Source: an uncultured SAR324 cluster bacterium
Lineage (GTDB): Bacteria; SAR324; NAC60-12
Direction of reading: 5' to 3'
NCBI GenBank assembly: GCA_902562015.1
Contig: CACERX010000003.1
Coordinates: 27,066-91,065, forward strand
DNA length: 64,000 nt
In this document: piece after piece, positions 44,622 to 53,605 of the stretch
Position numbering within the stretch: the first letter of the stretch is position 1
Layout of the letters: the number at the start of each line of letters is the position of its first letter
The notes under the pieces: model-generated
What the model was told of the DNA's origin: nothing
Databases searched by the model: none
What the model saw: the letters and a program-made list of their open reading frames with translations, nothing else
Position numbers and translations under genes: made by a program

Positions 44622-46511
44622 TCAGTTGAAGGCAGTTTGAAGTTTATCACTGAATTTGATTTTATTTGAAGAACCTAATTCTGCTTGATTTGATTCCCCA
44701 GAAACAGGATTGTAAATATTATCTATGTAGTAACTTAGAATTTTGCGTACAACAGGAGCAGCAGCTTTTGAGCCTCCTCCTCCATGTTCCACAAGTGCCA
44801 ATACTGAAATTTCTGGATCTTCGACAGGCCCAAACGCAACAAACCAAGCGTGATTCTGTAATTCTCTTTTTTCTTTAGTTACATTATCCAGTGTTTCAAG
44901 AGTCTTGTGACTGACAACTTGTGAAGTTGCGGTTTTTCCTGCAACAGTGAATTCTTCAAACTGGACTTTCCTTGCTGTTCCGCCAATTTCATTTACAACA
45001 GCAACCATACCTTTGCGAATCAACTCTAAATATTCCTGCTTTAATTTGATTCTTTGTGGTTGTGGCCCTTCCTGGTTCAAAAAAAGTTTAGGAGGTACCC
45101 ATATCCCATCATTAGCTAGAATATTAATCATGTTAAGTACCTGTAGAGGTGTAACAATAATAAAGCCCTGTCCAATTGCCATTGTAGGATTTTCTCCTTC
45201 GTACCAAGGTTCGTTGTATTCGCGTTTTTTCCATTTACTGCTGGGGATTATGCCCTCTTTTTCATTCAAAAGACCTATTCCTGTAATTTTGCCCAAGCCA
45301 AACGTTTTGGCATTTTTGTGCATTTGATCTACTCCTAACTCCATACCGACATTATAAAAATAAACATTACATGATCCCTTAATTGCTTTTAAAAGATTTA
45401 CTCTTCCATGTCCACCTTCTTTCCAGCATTTGTATGGATCAGTACGCCCAGTTACATAGAATTCACCATTACATAGTAACTCATCATCTGGTGATATTAT
45501 GCTTTGTTCAAGTCCTGAATATGATGTAACAACTTTAAAAATTGATCCAGGAGCATACAATCCCTGAATTGATTTGTTTTCCAATGGATGTTCCGGATTT
45601 TCCAGCAAAACGTTCCAGTTAACTTGGTCAATACCGCCTGAAAAAAGATTTGGGTCAAAATCTGGATAACTTGCCAGACCCAGCATTTCTCCAGTCTTGG
45701 GATTCATAATTATTACGGCACCACTCTGTCCTCTCATTGCTTCATCTGCAACATTTTGAAGACGGACATCAAGATTCAAAAAAATATTCTTTCCCGGAAC
45801 CGAAGGTACTGGATCTCCCAATATCTTTAATTCCCTTCCCATGTGATCAACCTCAGCCTGTCGACCTCCATCCAAACCTATCATGTAATCATTTAAAAGA
45901 AGTTCAACTCCTGAATGTCCTACAATTTGACTTGAACTCCTCTTTTCTTCAGGTAGTTCAGTCCATTCTTCCTGGACTATTCCGACATAACCAATAAGAT
46001 GAGAGGCCAAGTTCTTGTGTGGATAAAATCTTCGTGGACGTATTACTATTGAAACTCCAGGGAAATCATCCTGATAAGTCTCCAAAAACATTGCTTTTTC
46101 ATAGTTCAAATCATCATCTAGAATAATAGGCTTAAACTGGGCTAAATCTTTGTTATCTTCAATTTTTTTTTGCAGAAATGAATAGGGAATTTGAAATGCC
46201 TGTGAGACATTATTTAATGTTTTTTCAAGATCTGATGTATCCTCTCGTATAAGTTGTAATTGATATGCAGGACGATTTTCAGCCAAAATCACACCATTTC
46301 TATCATAAATAATTCCACGTAATGCTGGTTCTGAAATCAAACGAATTCGATTGCCCTGGGAAAATTCAGTATATAGTTCTCCTTGTGAAATTTGAAGGTA
46401 CCATAGTCGAGATGCTAACAAAGAAAATATCAAAATCACAACTCCACCCAGAATAAAAAGACGAATTCTAAATCTATCCAAATCTTCAAAATCTAAAGCT
46501 TCTAACTTCAT
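44622..46511 (-). CDS. mrdA: Penicillin-binding protein 2 (elongation transpeptidase)
   Basis: A 629-residue class B PBP: one N-terminal membrane helix (~17-37), the PBP dimerisation domain (NRIRLISEPALRGIIYDRNG), and the transpeptidase domain with S323-I-F-K, S-C-N in IKGSCNVYFYN and K-T-A in VAGKTATSQVV (third motif with Ala instead of Gly). It crosslinks side-wall peptidoglycan in the rod complex. The start overlaps the mreD stop by one base (TAATG). rodA, the usual partner, does not follow. Confidence 0.96.
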   Translation of the reverse strand: MKLEALDFEDLDRFRIRLFILGGVVILIFSLLASRLWYLQISQGELYTEFSQGNRIRLISEPALRGIIYDRNGVILAENRPAYQLQLIREDTSDLEKTLNNVSQAFQIPYSFLQKKIEDNKDLAQFKPIILDDDLNYEKAMFLETYQDDFPGVSIVIRPRRFYPHKNLASHLIGYVGIVQEEWTELPEEKRSSSQIVGHSGVELLLNDYMIGLDGGRQAEVDHMGRELKILGDPVPSVPGKNIFLNLDVRLQNVADEAMRGQSGAVIIMNPKTGEMLGLASYPDFDPNLFSGGIDQVNWNVLLENPEHPLENKSIQGLYAPGSIFKVVTSYSGLEQSIISPDDELLCNGEFYVTGRTDPYKCWKEGGHGRVNLLKAIKGSCNVYFYNVGMELGVDQMHKNAKTFGLGKITGIGLLNEKEGIIPSSKWKKREYNEPWYEGENPTMAIGQGFIIVTPLQVLNMINILANDGIWVPPKLFLNQEGPQPQRIKLKQEYLELIRKGMVAVVNEIGGTARKVQFEEFTVAGKTATSQVVSHKTLETLDNVTKEKRELQNHAWFVAFGPVEDPEISVLALVEHGGGGSKAAAPVVRKILSYYIDNIYNPVSGESNQAELGSSNKIKFSDKLQTAFN

Positions 46512-47008
46512 TAAACATTCCTGAGAAACAATTTTTCACACCATACCACACCTAGAAGAATTGCAGGGGCCGCCAGACCATGCAAAAATGACAAGGGTAA
46601 TACTGTGGAAAGCATTAAAAATGATCGGTTAATTTCTGTCCCAAGCATTCCCAAAATAGAAATAGAAATCCAACCTTCAACAACTGACATACTTAAAACA
46701 GCCAAACTGACTGTAAGAAGAGTGTTTGAGTAAAATAATTTATTCAGTAGTCTTGCAAGTAACAGAGTAACGAAAAAAGAAATGGCATAAAGACCCATTA
46801 TACCATGAGATAACGCATCGCAGATCAGCCCTGCTAAAATGCCCAAGAAAGGGATCAAATTTGTTGAATGCCTGAATGTCAGTAAAAGCATAATTATGAG
46901 TATCCAGTTAATCTTTAAACTGCCAAGCTGCACATAACTGTTTAGAACAATGTTCAAACATGCACCAAATAACATTAATCCCACTAGTAGTATATTTAAG
47001 CGCATCAT
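46511..47008 (-). CDS. mreD: Rod shape-determining protein MreD
   Basis: A 165-residue, very hydrophobic protein with about five membrane helices; FLGILAGLICDALSHGIMGLYAISFFVTLLLARLL matches the MreD family core (split here over ~53-90). It links MreC and PBP2 in the elongasome. The start overlaps mreC by 4 bp and its end overlaps mrdA by 1 bp. Confidence 0.9.
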   Translation of the reverse strand: MMRLNILLVGLMLFGACLNIVLNSYVQLGSLKINWILIIMLLLTFRHSTNLIPFLGILAGLICDALSHGIMGLYAISFFVTLLLARLLNKLFYSNTLLTVSLAVLSMSVVEGWISISILGMLGTEINRSFLMLSTVLPLSFLHGLAAPAILLGVVWCEKLFLRNV

Positions 47009-47841
47009 TCAACTGTAGAATCGGAGTCTGATTTAGATGGTATTATCACAAATACCTCTTCAATACTATTAAAATCAACAGCACTTTCTAATATTGCTGT
47101 TTTGAAAAGTTCATGTTGCTCATGCCGTATTTCACTCACCCACCCTATCAGTATACCTTTAGGGTATAGTCCTCCTAGACCACTTGAAATTACACGATCT
47201 CCAATTTTAATTTTTGCATGTTGATTAATTTGTCTCATTTCTATGCCTGATTGAGTCCCATATATAAGACCTCTTACGCGATTACGTTGAATTAGGGCTG
47301 GAACTCGGTTACGGTGGTCAATCATTAGTTGTACTGATGACTGAAATGGTGATACTGAGTGTATTCTTCCAACCAGACCTTCTTTTCGTATAACAATATA
47401 ATTACGCTGAACTTTTTGATTGCTCCCACGGTTAATGAAACGAATATTATGGGTATTGTCTGAGGATTCTCCAATAATTTCTGAATATATTTTTTCTAAT
47501 GGATTTTTTCTTGCAAAAAGCATTTGATCTCTTAACCGTCGAAACTGAACTGAATTTTCAATATGCTCACTTAATTTTTCTTCCATATCTAAAAGCTGCT
47601 GTTTCAGCCGATTGTTTTCTTCATTTACATCTATAAGAAATATGTAAGAGTTCCAAAGATTTTTAAAATTTGACACAGCAGATTGTACTGAAGCCTGAAA
47701 TGGAAAGGTTACAGTTTGAATTGCAATCTGAATTCTTGAGGAACCATGTTCTTTATGTGATTGAAGTAAAAGCACAAACAGGCCAAGGATAGCTACAAGG
47801 ATAGAGATTTGAAGCCTATAAGTGTTTATGAACTTGAACAT
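47005..47841 (-). CDS. mreC: Rod shape-determining protein MreC
   Basis: 278 residues: one membrane helix (~9-25), a coiled coil (~70-105, ENNRLKQQLLDMEEKLSEHI), then the beta-barrel periplasmic domain with SSDNTHNIRFINRGSNQKVQ, EGLVGRIHSVSPFQSSVQLM and GDRVISSGLGGLYPKGILIG, all MreC hallmarks. It activates PBP2. mreB is not upstream; homoserine dehydrogenase is. Confidence 0.95.
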   Translation of the reverse strand: MFKFINTYRLQISILVAILGLFVLLLQSHKEHGSSRIQIAIQTVTFPFQASVQSAVSNFKNLWNSYIFLIDVNEENNRLKQQLLDMEEKLSEHIENSVQFRRLRDQMLFARKNPLEKIYSEIIGESSDNTHNIRFINRGSNQKVQRNYIVIRKEGLVGRIHSVSPFQSSVQLMIDHRNRVPALIQRNRVRGLIYGTQSGIEMRQINQHAKIKIGDRVISSGLGGLYPKGILIGWVSEIRHEQHELFKTAILESAVDFNSIEEVFVIIPSKSDSDSTVE

Positions 47842-47900
47842 TTTTCTATTGGGGGGAATCCGATGTCAAAAGGTACTTATCTCTATACTTTGTAACACCT

Positions 47901-49190
47901 TCAAACAATTTCTCTCAATAATACAACTGGTTTAAGCATGTATTCTGCTTGATTTATTTCCTTTAGGGCTTTGATAACCAAACCTTCTATACAATCCTGA
48001 ATAGTCAGAGTAAAAATCACTATTTCCTCTCCTTCTCTACCAATTCGGTGATATTGTGGTAACTGTTCCAAAGCATAAATGTTTATTGAATGCCTCTCAA
48101 AAATACTTCCAATGTGTCCAAAAATTCCAGGGTGATCACGAACTTCAAAACGCAATGTGTGGCGAAAACGTATATTTTCAATCGACTCCAATAATAATTT
48201 TGAGGTAACAGGCGGTGGAGGGAACGGTTCAGGATGTCTTAAAACTTTGTTTAAATCAGAAACAATAGCCGACGCAGTCGGAAGGCTTCCTGCACCTTTT
48301 CCTATAAGAGTTATATCCTCTGAAAATTTACCTGAAAGAGTTATAGCATTAGTCGATCCAGAAATTTTGGCCAACATTTCATCTTTATTTACCATCAATG
48401 GCAGAACATATACTTGTATTCCCTGCTCGAACAAGCGAAGATTAGCAATCAGTTTAATTTCTCGCCCCATTCGTCTAGCATACTCAAAATCAGCCAATTC
48501 AAGATGATCTATTCCTTCCAGAGTTATTTGTTCTGGCGTAAGCCAATGTCCGGTAATTAAATAAGTAAGAATTACAAGTTTATAACGGGCATCAAAACCC
48601 TTGATATCATTTGTAGGGTCAGGTTCAGCAAACCCAAGTTCCTTTGCCTGAGAAAGTGCTTTTTTAAATGAAAGATTATTACTTTCCATTTCAGAAAGAA
48701 TATAATTAGTGGTACCGTTCAAAATTCCCTGTATACCTTGAATATCTTGAACTTGTAGATAATCCTTCAGCAACCGTAATACTGGAATTGCTCCAGCGAC
48801 TGAGGCTTCAAACAGCAGATGACGACCGTTTTTTCTTGCAATCTTCGTTAATTCAGAGCCATAGACAGCAACTAAATCTTTATTTGCAGTAATTACATGT
48901 TTACCTTTTTTTAAGGCGTTTGATATAAGATCACGGGCAAAGTCTTTTCCTCCTATTGTTTCAACTATAACATCTACTTCATTATCATTCAGGAGTTGCT
49001 CAAGGTTTTCGTAAAATAATTTCGGATTTTGTTCATACATCGAACGAACATATGTTCCTTGGATATCTCTTTCAAGTATACCCACCAAATTTATTTTCGT
49101 ATCTGGGTGCTCTCCGTGCTGAGTTAAAACATGGGCGACACCGCTTCCAATTGTTCCGAATCCTGCTATAGCTACGTTCAATGTTGACAT
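47901..49190 (-). CDS. hom: Homoserine dehydrogenase
   Basis: 429 residues. NAD(P) site VAIAGFGTIGSGVAHVL, FEASVAGAIPVLRLLKDYL, GILNGTTNYILSEM, and the catalytic block EPDPTNDIKGFDARYKL (K and D of the active site). A C-terminal ACT domain (~345-429, HPGIFGHIGSIFERHSINIY) suggests threonine feedback. It reduces aspartate semialdehyde for threonine and methionine synthesis. Upstream of mreC by 59 bp on the same strand; co-transcription is possible. Confidence 0.97.
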   Translation of the reverse strand: MSTLNVAIAGFGTIGSGVAHVLTQHGEHPDTKINLVGILERDIQGTYVRSMYEQNPKLFYENLEQLLNDNEVDVIVETIGGKDFARDLISNALKKGKHVITANKDLVAVYGSELTKIARKNGRHLLFEASVAGAIPVLRLLKDYLQVQDIQGIQGILNGTTNYILSEMESNNLSFKKALSQAKELGFAEPDPTNDIKGFDARYKLVILTYLITGHWLTPEQITLEGIDHLELADFEYARRMGREIKLIANLRLFEQGIQVYVLPLMVNKDEMLAKISGSTNAITLSGKFSEDITLIGKGAGSLPTASAIVSDLNKVLRHPEPFPPPPVTSKLLLESIENIRFRHTLRFEVRDHPGIFGHIGSIFERHSINIYALEQLPQYHRIGREGEEIVIFTLTIQDCIEGLVIKALKEINQAEYMLKPVVLLREIV

Positions 49191-49592
49191 TGAATTTGTA
49201 AGTTTAATTGTGTTAAAATTGATCCAATGTTTTGATCAATTACTTAAATTTCTATCTGCTCTCTTTTTGACGGTTCCATTACCTCAAGACACCCTTTTGC
49301 AGTTCTTGAATCGACAAACCAATTCAATTTGTCATGATACTTCTCATTCGGTACTTGGCCCAAAACTAAAAATACTCTAAGCAAAAAATTTTAAAATTTG
49401 CAAGCAGCTACTGGCAAATTTCCGAAAATTAAGTCTCAGATTAAAATTCATTTTCTGAATTAATTGAGAATTTTTCTTAAATAAATTTCAGATTCCCGGC
49501 GGTTAATTCATTTGAAAATAGCCCCGCAGAGGCAGGTTTATTTGAAGTTTTTTTATGACTGATTCAGGCAAATTTTAAAAAAAATCTAAGCA
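49191..49592. other. 402-bp intergenic region between hom and the OYE-like gene
   Basis: It contains the short relic-like frame at 49244-49384. The rest, 49385-49592, is AT-rich with many stops; I see no promoter or hairpin that stands out, though the hom promoter should lie here. Confidence 0.5.
49244..49384 (-). pseudogene. Unrecognised 46-codon frame, possible gene relic
   Basis: On the minus strand an open frame from TTG 49384 to TAA 49244 has a protein-like, charged composition: VPNEKYHDKLNWFVDSRTAK followed by GCLEVMEPSKREQIEI. It looks like the C-terminal end of a soluble protein, but there is no matching upstream part and no family that I can name. It lies 54 bp upstream of hom. Confidence 0.3.
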
Positions 49593-50627
49593 TTATGTGT
49601 TTATTTTTCTCTCCAAAAATTCATACCATTGTAAACGTTCAAAAATACTTTGATCCATTGCATACCAATCTGCACAACCCAAAATTGCCGCCTCTTCTAA
49701 CAGTTGAGGTGACTTTATATTCCCATTAATTATTAATGGTTTGTTTGTATACTTTGCTGTCCATTCGCAAAGAGGGTCTTTGTTTTCAAAACACTTGTTC
49801 ATCGCATGCGCGGCAAGAGGATGGAATATTTTAACTCCAGCTTTTTCAAGCAATTTCAACATGTTATTTAGATCTTTTGGTTTAAAGCCATCTTCGATTT
49901 TATCAAAAATTGAAAAGTAATAGCTAATGGGGATACTGACTGATTTACGTTTTTTTATGGCCGTGATGATTTCTAAAGCCAATCTAAATCTATTTTCAAT
50001 TTTTTCTACGCTATACTCATCATCTCGGGAATTGAGTTTAACACAGCAACATTGATCTAGTAAATGCTGTTCTCCTCCGTTGATTTCTATAAAATCCATA
50101 CCTACTTCCGTTGCACGTTCAGCTGCATGAACAAAACTAAGAATAATTTCTTCTATATCCCCTTTTTCAAATTCACGACTCATGCTGTAGTCTCGACCAA
50201 AGTTCAAAACTGAAGGTGCTATCGGCTGTTCACCACATGCATTTTCAGAAGTATGTGCACCTGCATGTGTTAGTCTTATACCTATACTTGCTCCCTCCTT
50301 TTTTACTCCATTTACTAATTTTACTAATCCATCAAGATGGTCCTCTTCCGATATACCCAACTGGTTTATATGACTCCTGCCCTGTTTGATCACATAAGCA
50401 GATTCCATAATAATTGTACCTGCTCCTTGTCTTGCAAGAGTACGGTAATGTCTGATAGACGCAGGAGTTATTTTACCATTTATATCTGAGTGATCATCTA
50501 TTGTTGGCGGAGCAAGAATCCTGTTCTTGAATTTTATTCCATGAACAGAGAAAGGTTTAAATATTGACCCAATTTTAGACTGGGTGTTTTTTACTGACTT
50601 TTTACTAGAATTTGATTTAGAAGGCAT
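49593..50627 (-). CDS. Old yellow enzyme-like NADH:flavin oxidoreductase (TIM barrel only)
   Basis: 344 residues with a short basic Ser/Lys-rich N-terminus (~1-20) and one FMN-binding TIM barrel: FKPFSVHGIKFKNRILAPPT, GIRLTHAGAHTS, FVHAAERATEVGMDFIEING, LNSRDDEYSVEKIENRFRLA and LIINGNIKSPQLLEEA. The N-x-R-x-D-x-Y...NR block is diagnostic. It lacks the C-terminal 4Fe-4S/FAD domains of 2,4-dienoyl-CoA reductases. The GG-S motif after the Tyr is altered to SVEKIE. Probably reduces an activated alkene; the substrate is unknown. It follows hisE by 26 bp. Confidence 0.83.
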   Translation of the reverse strand: MPSKSNSSKKSVKNTQSKIGSIFKPFSVHGIKFKNRILAPPTIDDHSDINGKITPASIRHYRTLARQGAGTIIMESAYVIKQGRSHINQLGISEEDHLDGLVKLVNGVKKEGASIGIRLTHAGAHTSENACGEQPIAPSVLNFGRDYSMSREFEKGDIEEIILSFVHAAERATEVGMDFIEINGGEQHLLDQCCCVKLNSRDDEYSVEKIENRFRLALEIITAIKKRKSVSIPISYYFSIFDKIEDGFKPKDLNNMLKLLEKAGVKIFHPLAAHAMNKCFENKDPLCEWTAKYTNKPLIINGNIKSPQLLEEAAILGCADWYAMDQSIFERLQWYEFLERKINT

Positions 50628-50653
50628 TTTTGTTTGTTTTTTATGTTAATTGA

Positions 50654-50980
50654 TTAGCGATTTGCTTTTTCATCGAAACCAGACTGACCAAATCTGTTTT
50701 CCAACTCCTGATAAATATCCGTTAAAGTAATACCTTTTTGACCCATCAGTACAAGCATATGGAACCAAAGATCTGCCAATTCATGAATCTGCTCCGACCT
50801 ATTTTCATTTTTTGCAGCAATAATTAGTTCTGAAGATTCTTCGCAAATTTTTTTTAAAATTATGTCAGTACCCGCATCCATCAAATAGGCAACATATGAT
50901 TTTTCTGGAGAACTTTGCTTACGTTTAAGTATTACATCAAAAACACGATCAAATGTTGTTTTAGGATTCTGAAGAGTCAT
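50654..50980 (-). CDS. hisE: Phosphoribosyl-ATP pyrophosphatase
   Basis: A 108-residue all-alpha MazG-like enzyme for the second step of histidine synthesis. Motifs: [21 protein letters not shown] (family S-Y-x-x-x-L...G...K), [11 protein letters not shown] and [14 protein letters not shown], with the E-E...E-x-x-D metal ligands. It is not fused to HisI. It is 6 bp after the ntrC-like gene and away from other his genes. Confidence 0.94.
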   Translation of the reverse strand: MTLQNPKTTFDRVFDVILKRKQSSPEKSYVAYLMDAGTDIILKKICEESSELIIAAKNENRSEQIHELADLWFHMLVLMGQKGITLTDIYQELENRFGQSGFDEKANR

Positions 50981-50986
50981 AATTTT

Positions 50987-52453
50987 TTATTTCAGGCCGA
51001 GCGTTTTAATTTTTTTACGCAGGGTATTACGGTTAATTCCCAAAATCCTTGCTGTTCTTTGTTGATTCCAGTTGGTTTGTTGAAGAAGTAAACTTATCAA
51101 AGGTCGCTCCACCTGCGATAACACTTCTGCCAAAAATAAATTACTGTTTGATTCAACAGCATTCTTTACGGACTTTTCAAGTTTTCCAAAGGCAATCTCT
51201 TCTAAACTTTTTGTGGTGTCCGAAAAATATCCAGTTGTGAGTAAATTTTTTGGAAGTGAGTCAAGTGTAATTGTGCCTTTAACATTTGTGATCATCAAAC
51301 TCTTGACTGTATTTTCAAGCTCTCTTATATTTCCCGGCCATTCATAATTATTTAGTACTTTCATCGCTTCCGGTTCAACTACTTTCCTGCCTACTGCCAT
51401 TTCTTTACTCCCTTTTTGCAGAAAATGCTCAATCAAAACTGGAATATCTTCTTTGTGTTCTCTTAATGGAGCTATATTGACAGGAAAAACATTAAGTCTG
51501 TAATAAAGATCAGTCCTGAACTGAGAATTTTGAATTAAATTAAGAAGATTCTGGTGAGTTGCGGCAATTATCCGCATATCAGTTGTTATCAGTTTTTTCC
51601 CACCAAGCCTTTCAAATTGTTTTTCCTGTAAGACTCTAAGCAACTTGCTTTGAAGGTTCATCGGCATGTCACCAATTTCGTCCAAAAATAATGTCCCTCG
51701 ACTTGCAAGTTCAAGTTTACCATGCTTACGTTCCGCTGCACCAGTAAAAGCACCTTTTTCATGACCAAATAATTCTGATTCCATCAGTTCTGAAGGAATT
51801 GCCGCACAATTTATTGCAACAAAGGCTTGACTGGAACGTAAAGAGTGCCTGTGGATTGAACGTGCTATCAGCTCCTTCCCTGTGCCACTTTCACCCTGAA
51901 TAAGAACTGTTAAATCTGTAGCAGCAACTCTTCCAATATCCTTGTAAAGCTGACGCATTACTTTGCTTTGACCAGTGAGCAAATCATCTTTATGTTTTTC
52001 CGATTTGATTCTGGTGGTCCCCTTTATTTTCAATGGTACTCGCATTGCGCGCCTTACAAGTTCTTCAATTTCATCAATATTGAATGGCTTGGGTAGGTAG
52101 TCGAAAACACCTGATTTCATTGCTTCCACAGTAGAATGCATAGTACTTTCACCAGTCATCACAATTGTCAGCATAGACGGATACTTTTTCAGCATTTCCC
52201 TAGTAAAAGAAAGACCGTCTTGTCCAGGAAGATTTATGTCCACAAAAGCCAGTCGGATCGAATGATTTTTAAGCAGCATCCTTGCTTCAGGAGCATTTGC
52301 AGCTAGACGTGGAATATATCCTGATTGTGAAAGAGTACGGTCCATTACCCAACGGATACTTGGTTCATCATCCAAAACCAGTATTTGATATTGTTCCAAA
52401 CTCTTTTTATTTTCGTTTATTCTGGTCATGAAATTTTTTAAATAATCACTCAA
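50987..52453 (-). CDS. Sigma-54-dependent response regulator (NtrC family)
   Basis: 488 residues. Receiver domain (~22-135) with phospho-acceptor D72 in LAFVDINLPGQDG and K-P in YLPKPFN; AAA+ domain (~155-400) with Walker A GESGTGKELIARSIHRH, the sigma-54 contact loop ESELFGHEKGAFTGA, Walker B GTLFLDEIGDMP and the R-finger region FRTDLYYRLNVFPV; C-terminal Fis-type HTH (TNWNQQRTARILGINRNTLR). It activates RpoN promoters; the flgB site at 11339-11354 is one possible target. No histidine kinase is adjacent. Confidence 0.96.
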   Translation of the reverse strand: MSDYLKNFMTRINENKKSLEQYQILVLDDEPSIRWVMDRTLSQSGYIPRLAANAPEARMLLKNHSIRLAFVDINLPGQDGLSFTREMLKKYPSMLTIVMTGESTMHSTVEAMKSGVFDYLPKPFNIDEIEELVRRAMRVPLKIKGTTRIKSEKHKDDLLTGQSKVMRQLYKDIGRVAATDLTVLIQGESGTGKELIARSIHRHSLRSSQAFVAINCAAIPSELMESELFGHEKGAFTGAAERKHGKLELASRGTLFLDEIGDMPMNLQSKLLRVLQEKQFERLGGKKLITTDMRIIAATHQNLLNLIQNSQFRTDLYYRLNVFPVNIAPLREHKEDIPVLIEHFLQKGSKEMAVGRKVVEPEAMKVLNNYEWPGNIRELENTVKSLMITNVKGTITLDSLPKNLLTTGYFSDTTKSLEEIAFGKLEKSVKNAVESNSNLFLAEVLSQVERPLISLLLQQTNWNQQRTARILGINRNTLRKKIKTLGLK

Positions 52454-52498
52454 AAAATTTTTGCGTGAAACTGAATTCTAAAAAAAATCTGCCCTCTA

Positions 52499-53422
52499 TT
52501 ATTTTTCCAAAAATTCAGACACATGATCAAAAACGCCTCCTTGTAATAATTCCTCTCTATCAAGAAACTGAAACAGACTTAATAAAGATTCTCTCATACT
52601 ATCTATGTCTTCTTTTAGAGGATTTGCGTTTACTACAAACCATTCTTCAACAAAATGTTTTACCATTTCAGAATCCCACTCCTTTATATTTGGAGGCTTG
52701 AAGTCAACTAGGAAAACTTCTAAATCTTCCTCAGTTCTCTCCTTTTTTTCCACAGGTACAACGTCTAGAAATTTTTTATAAACTTCTTCATTTACAGGTA
52801 GGACACTTTTTTCGACTTCCTGCTCCAAACGCTGCCCCTCATCTGCAACTGAATCAAATTCATCTTTTTCATTTGCTTCCATTTTTTCTGTCAGCAGTTT
52901 AATATACTCATGATTTTTTTTCTCAAACTCTTTCATTGCTCCAGAAAGTTCTGAGAGATCAAGTTCCCTCCCGTCCAAAGAGAAACTCGTTTTGAGAAAA
53001 ATAGCAACAATTACAGGATTAGAAAGATGCTGTATTGTAGTGCTGTCTGAGAGCTGTTGCCGTGTTGCTTTTGCAAGTAAATGCTTAATAGATTTTTCTG
53101 CATGCGCATCTTCCAATCTTGAAAGTCTTTGGTCGAATTCTGAAACAAATTCTTCTGACAAAAGTTCCATCAATAAATTTGGTTCTGATAAATCATTCTC
53201 CATCAATTCCATTAGCCTAGCCTTATCCATTCTAAAATCGTCTAATTCAGGTTCAAACGCTAAAGTAGGCAAGGCATTTAAAAGTTGCTCTAGTTGTGCT
53301 GAGTTTTGCAACTGAGGTTTCTTTTTAGGCATTGTCTTCTGACGACGAATCATTTTATTATGACGTTTTTGCTTCTGTCGTCTCAGCATTCCTGATTTTT
53401 TCTGCTTTTTTATTTTGGCCAC
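52499..53422 (-). CDS. Hypothetical acidic protein with basic N-terminus
   Basis: About 307 residues. I favour the GTG at 53420-53422 (protein VAKIKKQKKSGMLRRQKQKR...); an ATG at 53450-53452 and a GTG at 53491 also exist in frame. The first ~35 residues are extremely basic, possibly binding nucleic acid or acting as a ribosomal-type tail. The rest is acidic and helical (RMDKARLMELMENDLSEPNL, EWDSEMVKHFVEEWFVVNAN). No family is recognised. It lies 46 bp upstream of the response regulator, co-directional. Confidence 0.6.
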   Translation of the reverse strand: MAKIKKQKKSGMLRRQKQKRHNKMIRRQKTMPKKKPQLQNSAQLEQLLNALPTLAFEPELDDFRMDKARLMELMENDLSEPNLLMELLSEEFVSEFDQRLSRLEDAHAEKSIKHLLAKATRQQLSDSTTIQHLSNPVIVAIFLKTSFSLDGRELDLSELSGAMKEFEKKNHEYIKLLTEKMEANEKDEFDSVADEGQRLEQEVEKSVLPVNEEVYKKFLDVVPVEKKERTEEDLEVFLVDFKPPNIKEWDSEMVKHFVEEWFVVNANPLKEDIDSMRESLLSLFQFLDREELLQGGVFDHVSEFLEK

Positions 53423-53605
53423 AATTAAATTATTATAAAAAATGTTCGGCATCTGGCTAAATATTATTCCAGAATTATCAAATAAAATCACGTCAATTTA
53501 GTTACTGATATATTGATCAAATTTCCTCTCGGCTTTGACATTTTCTGAAAATCTAATAGTTTATTAGGCAATTCAAAAAAAATTTTCTATGTAAATACTT
53601 TTTAT

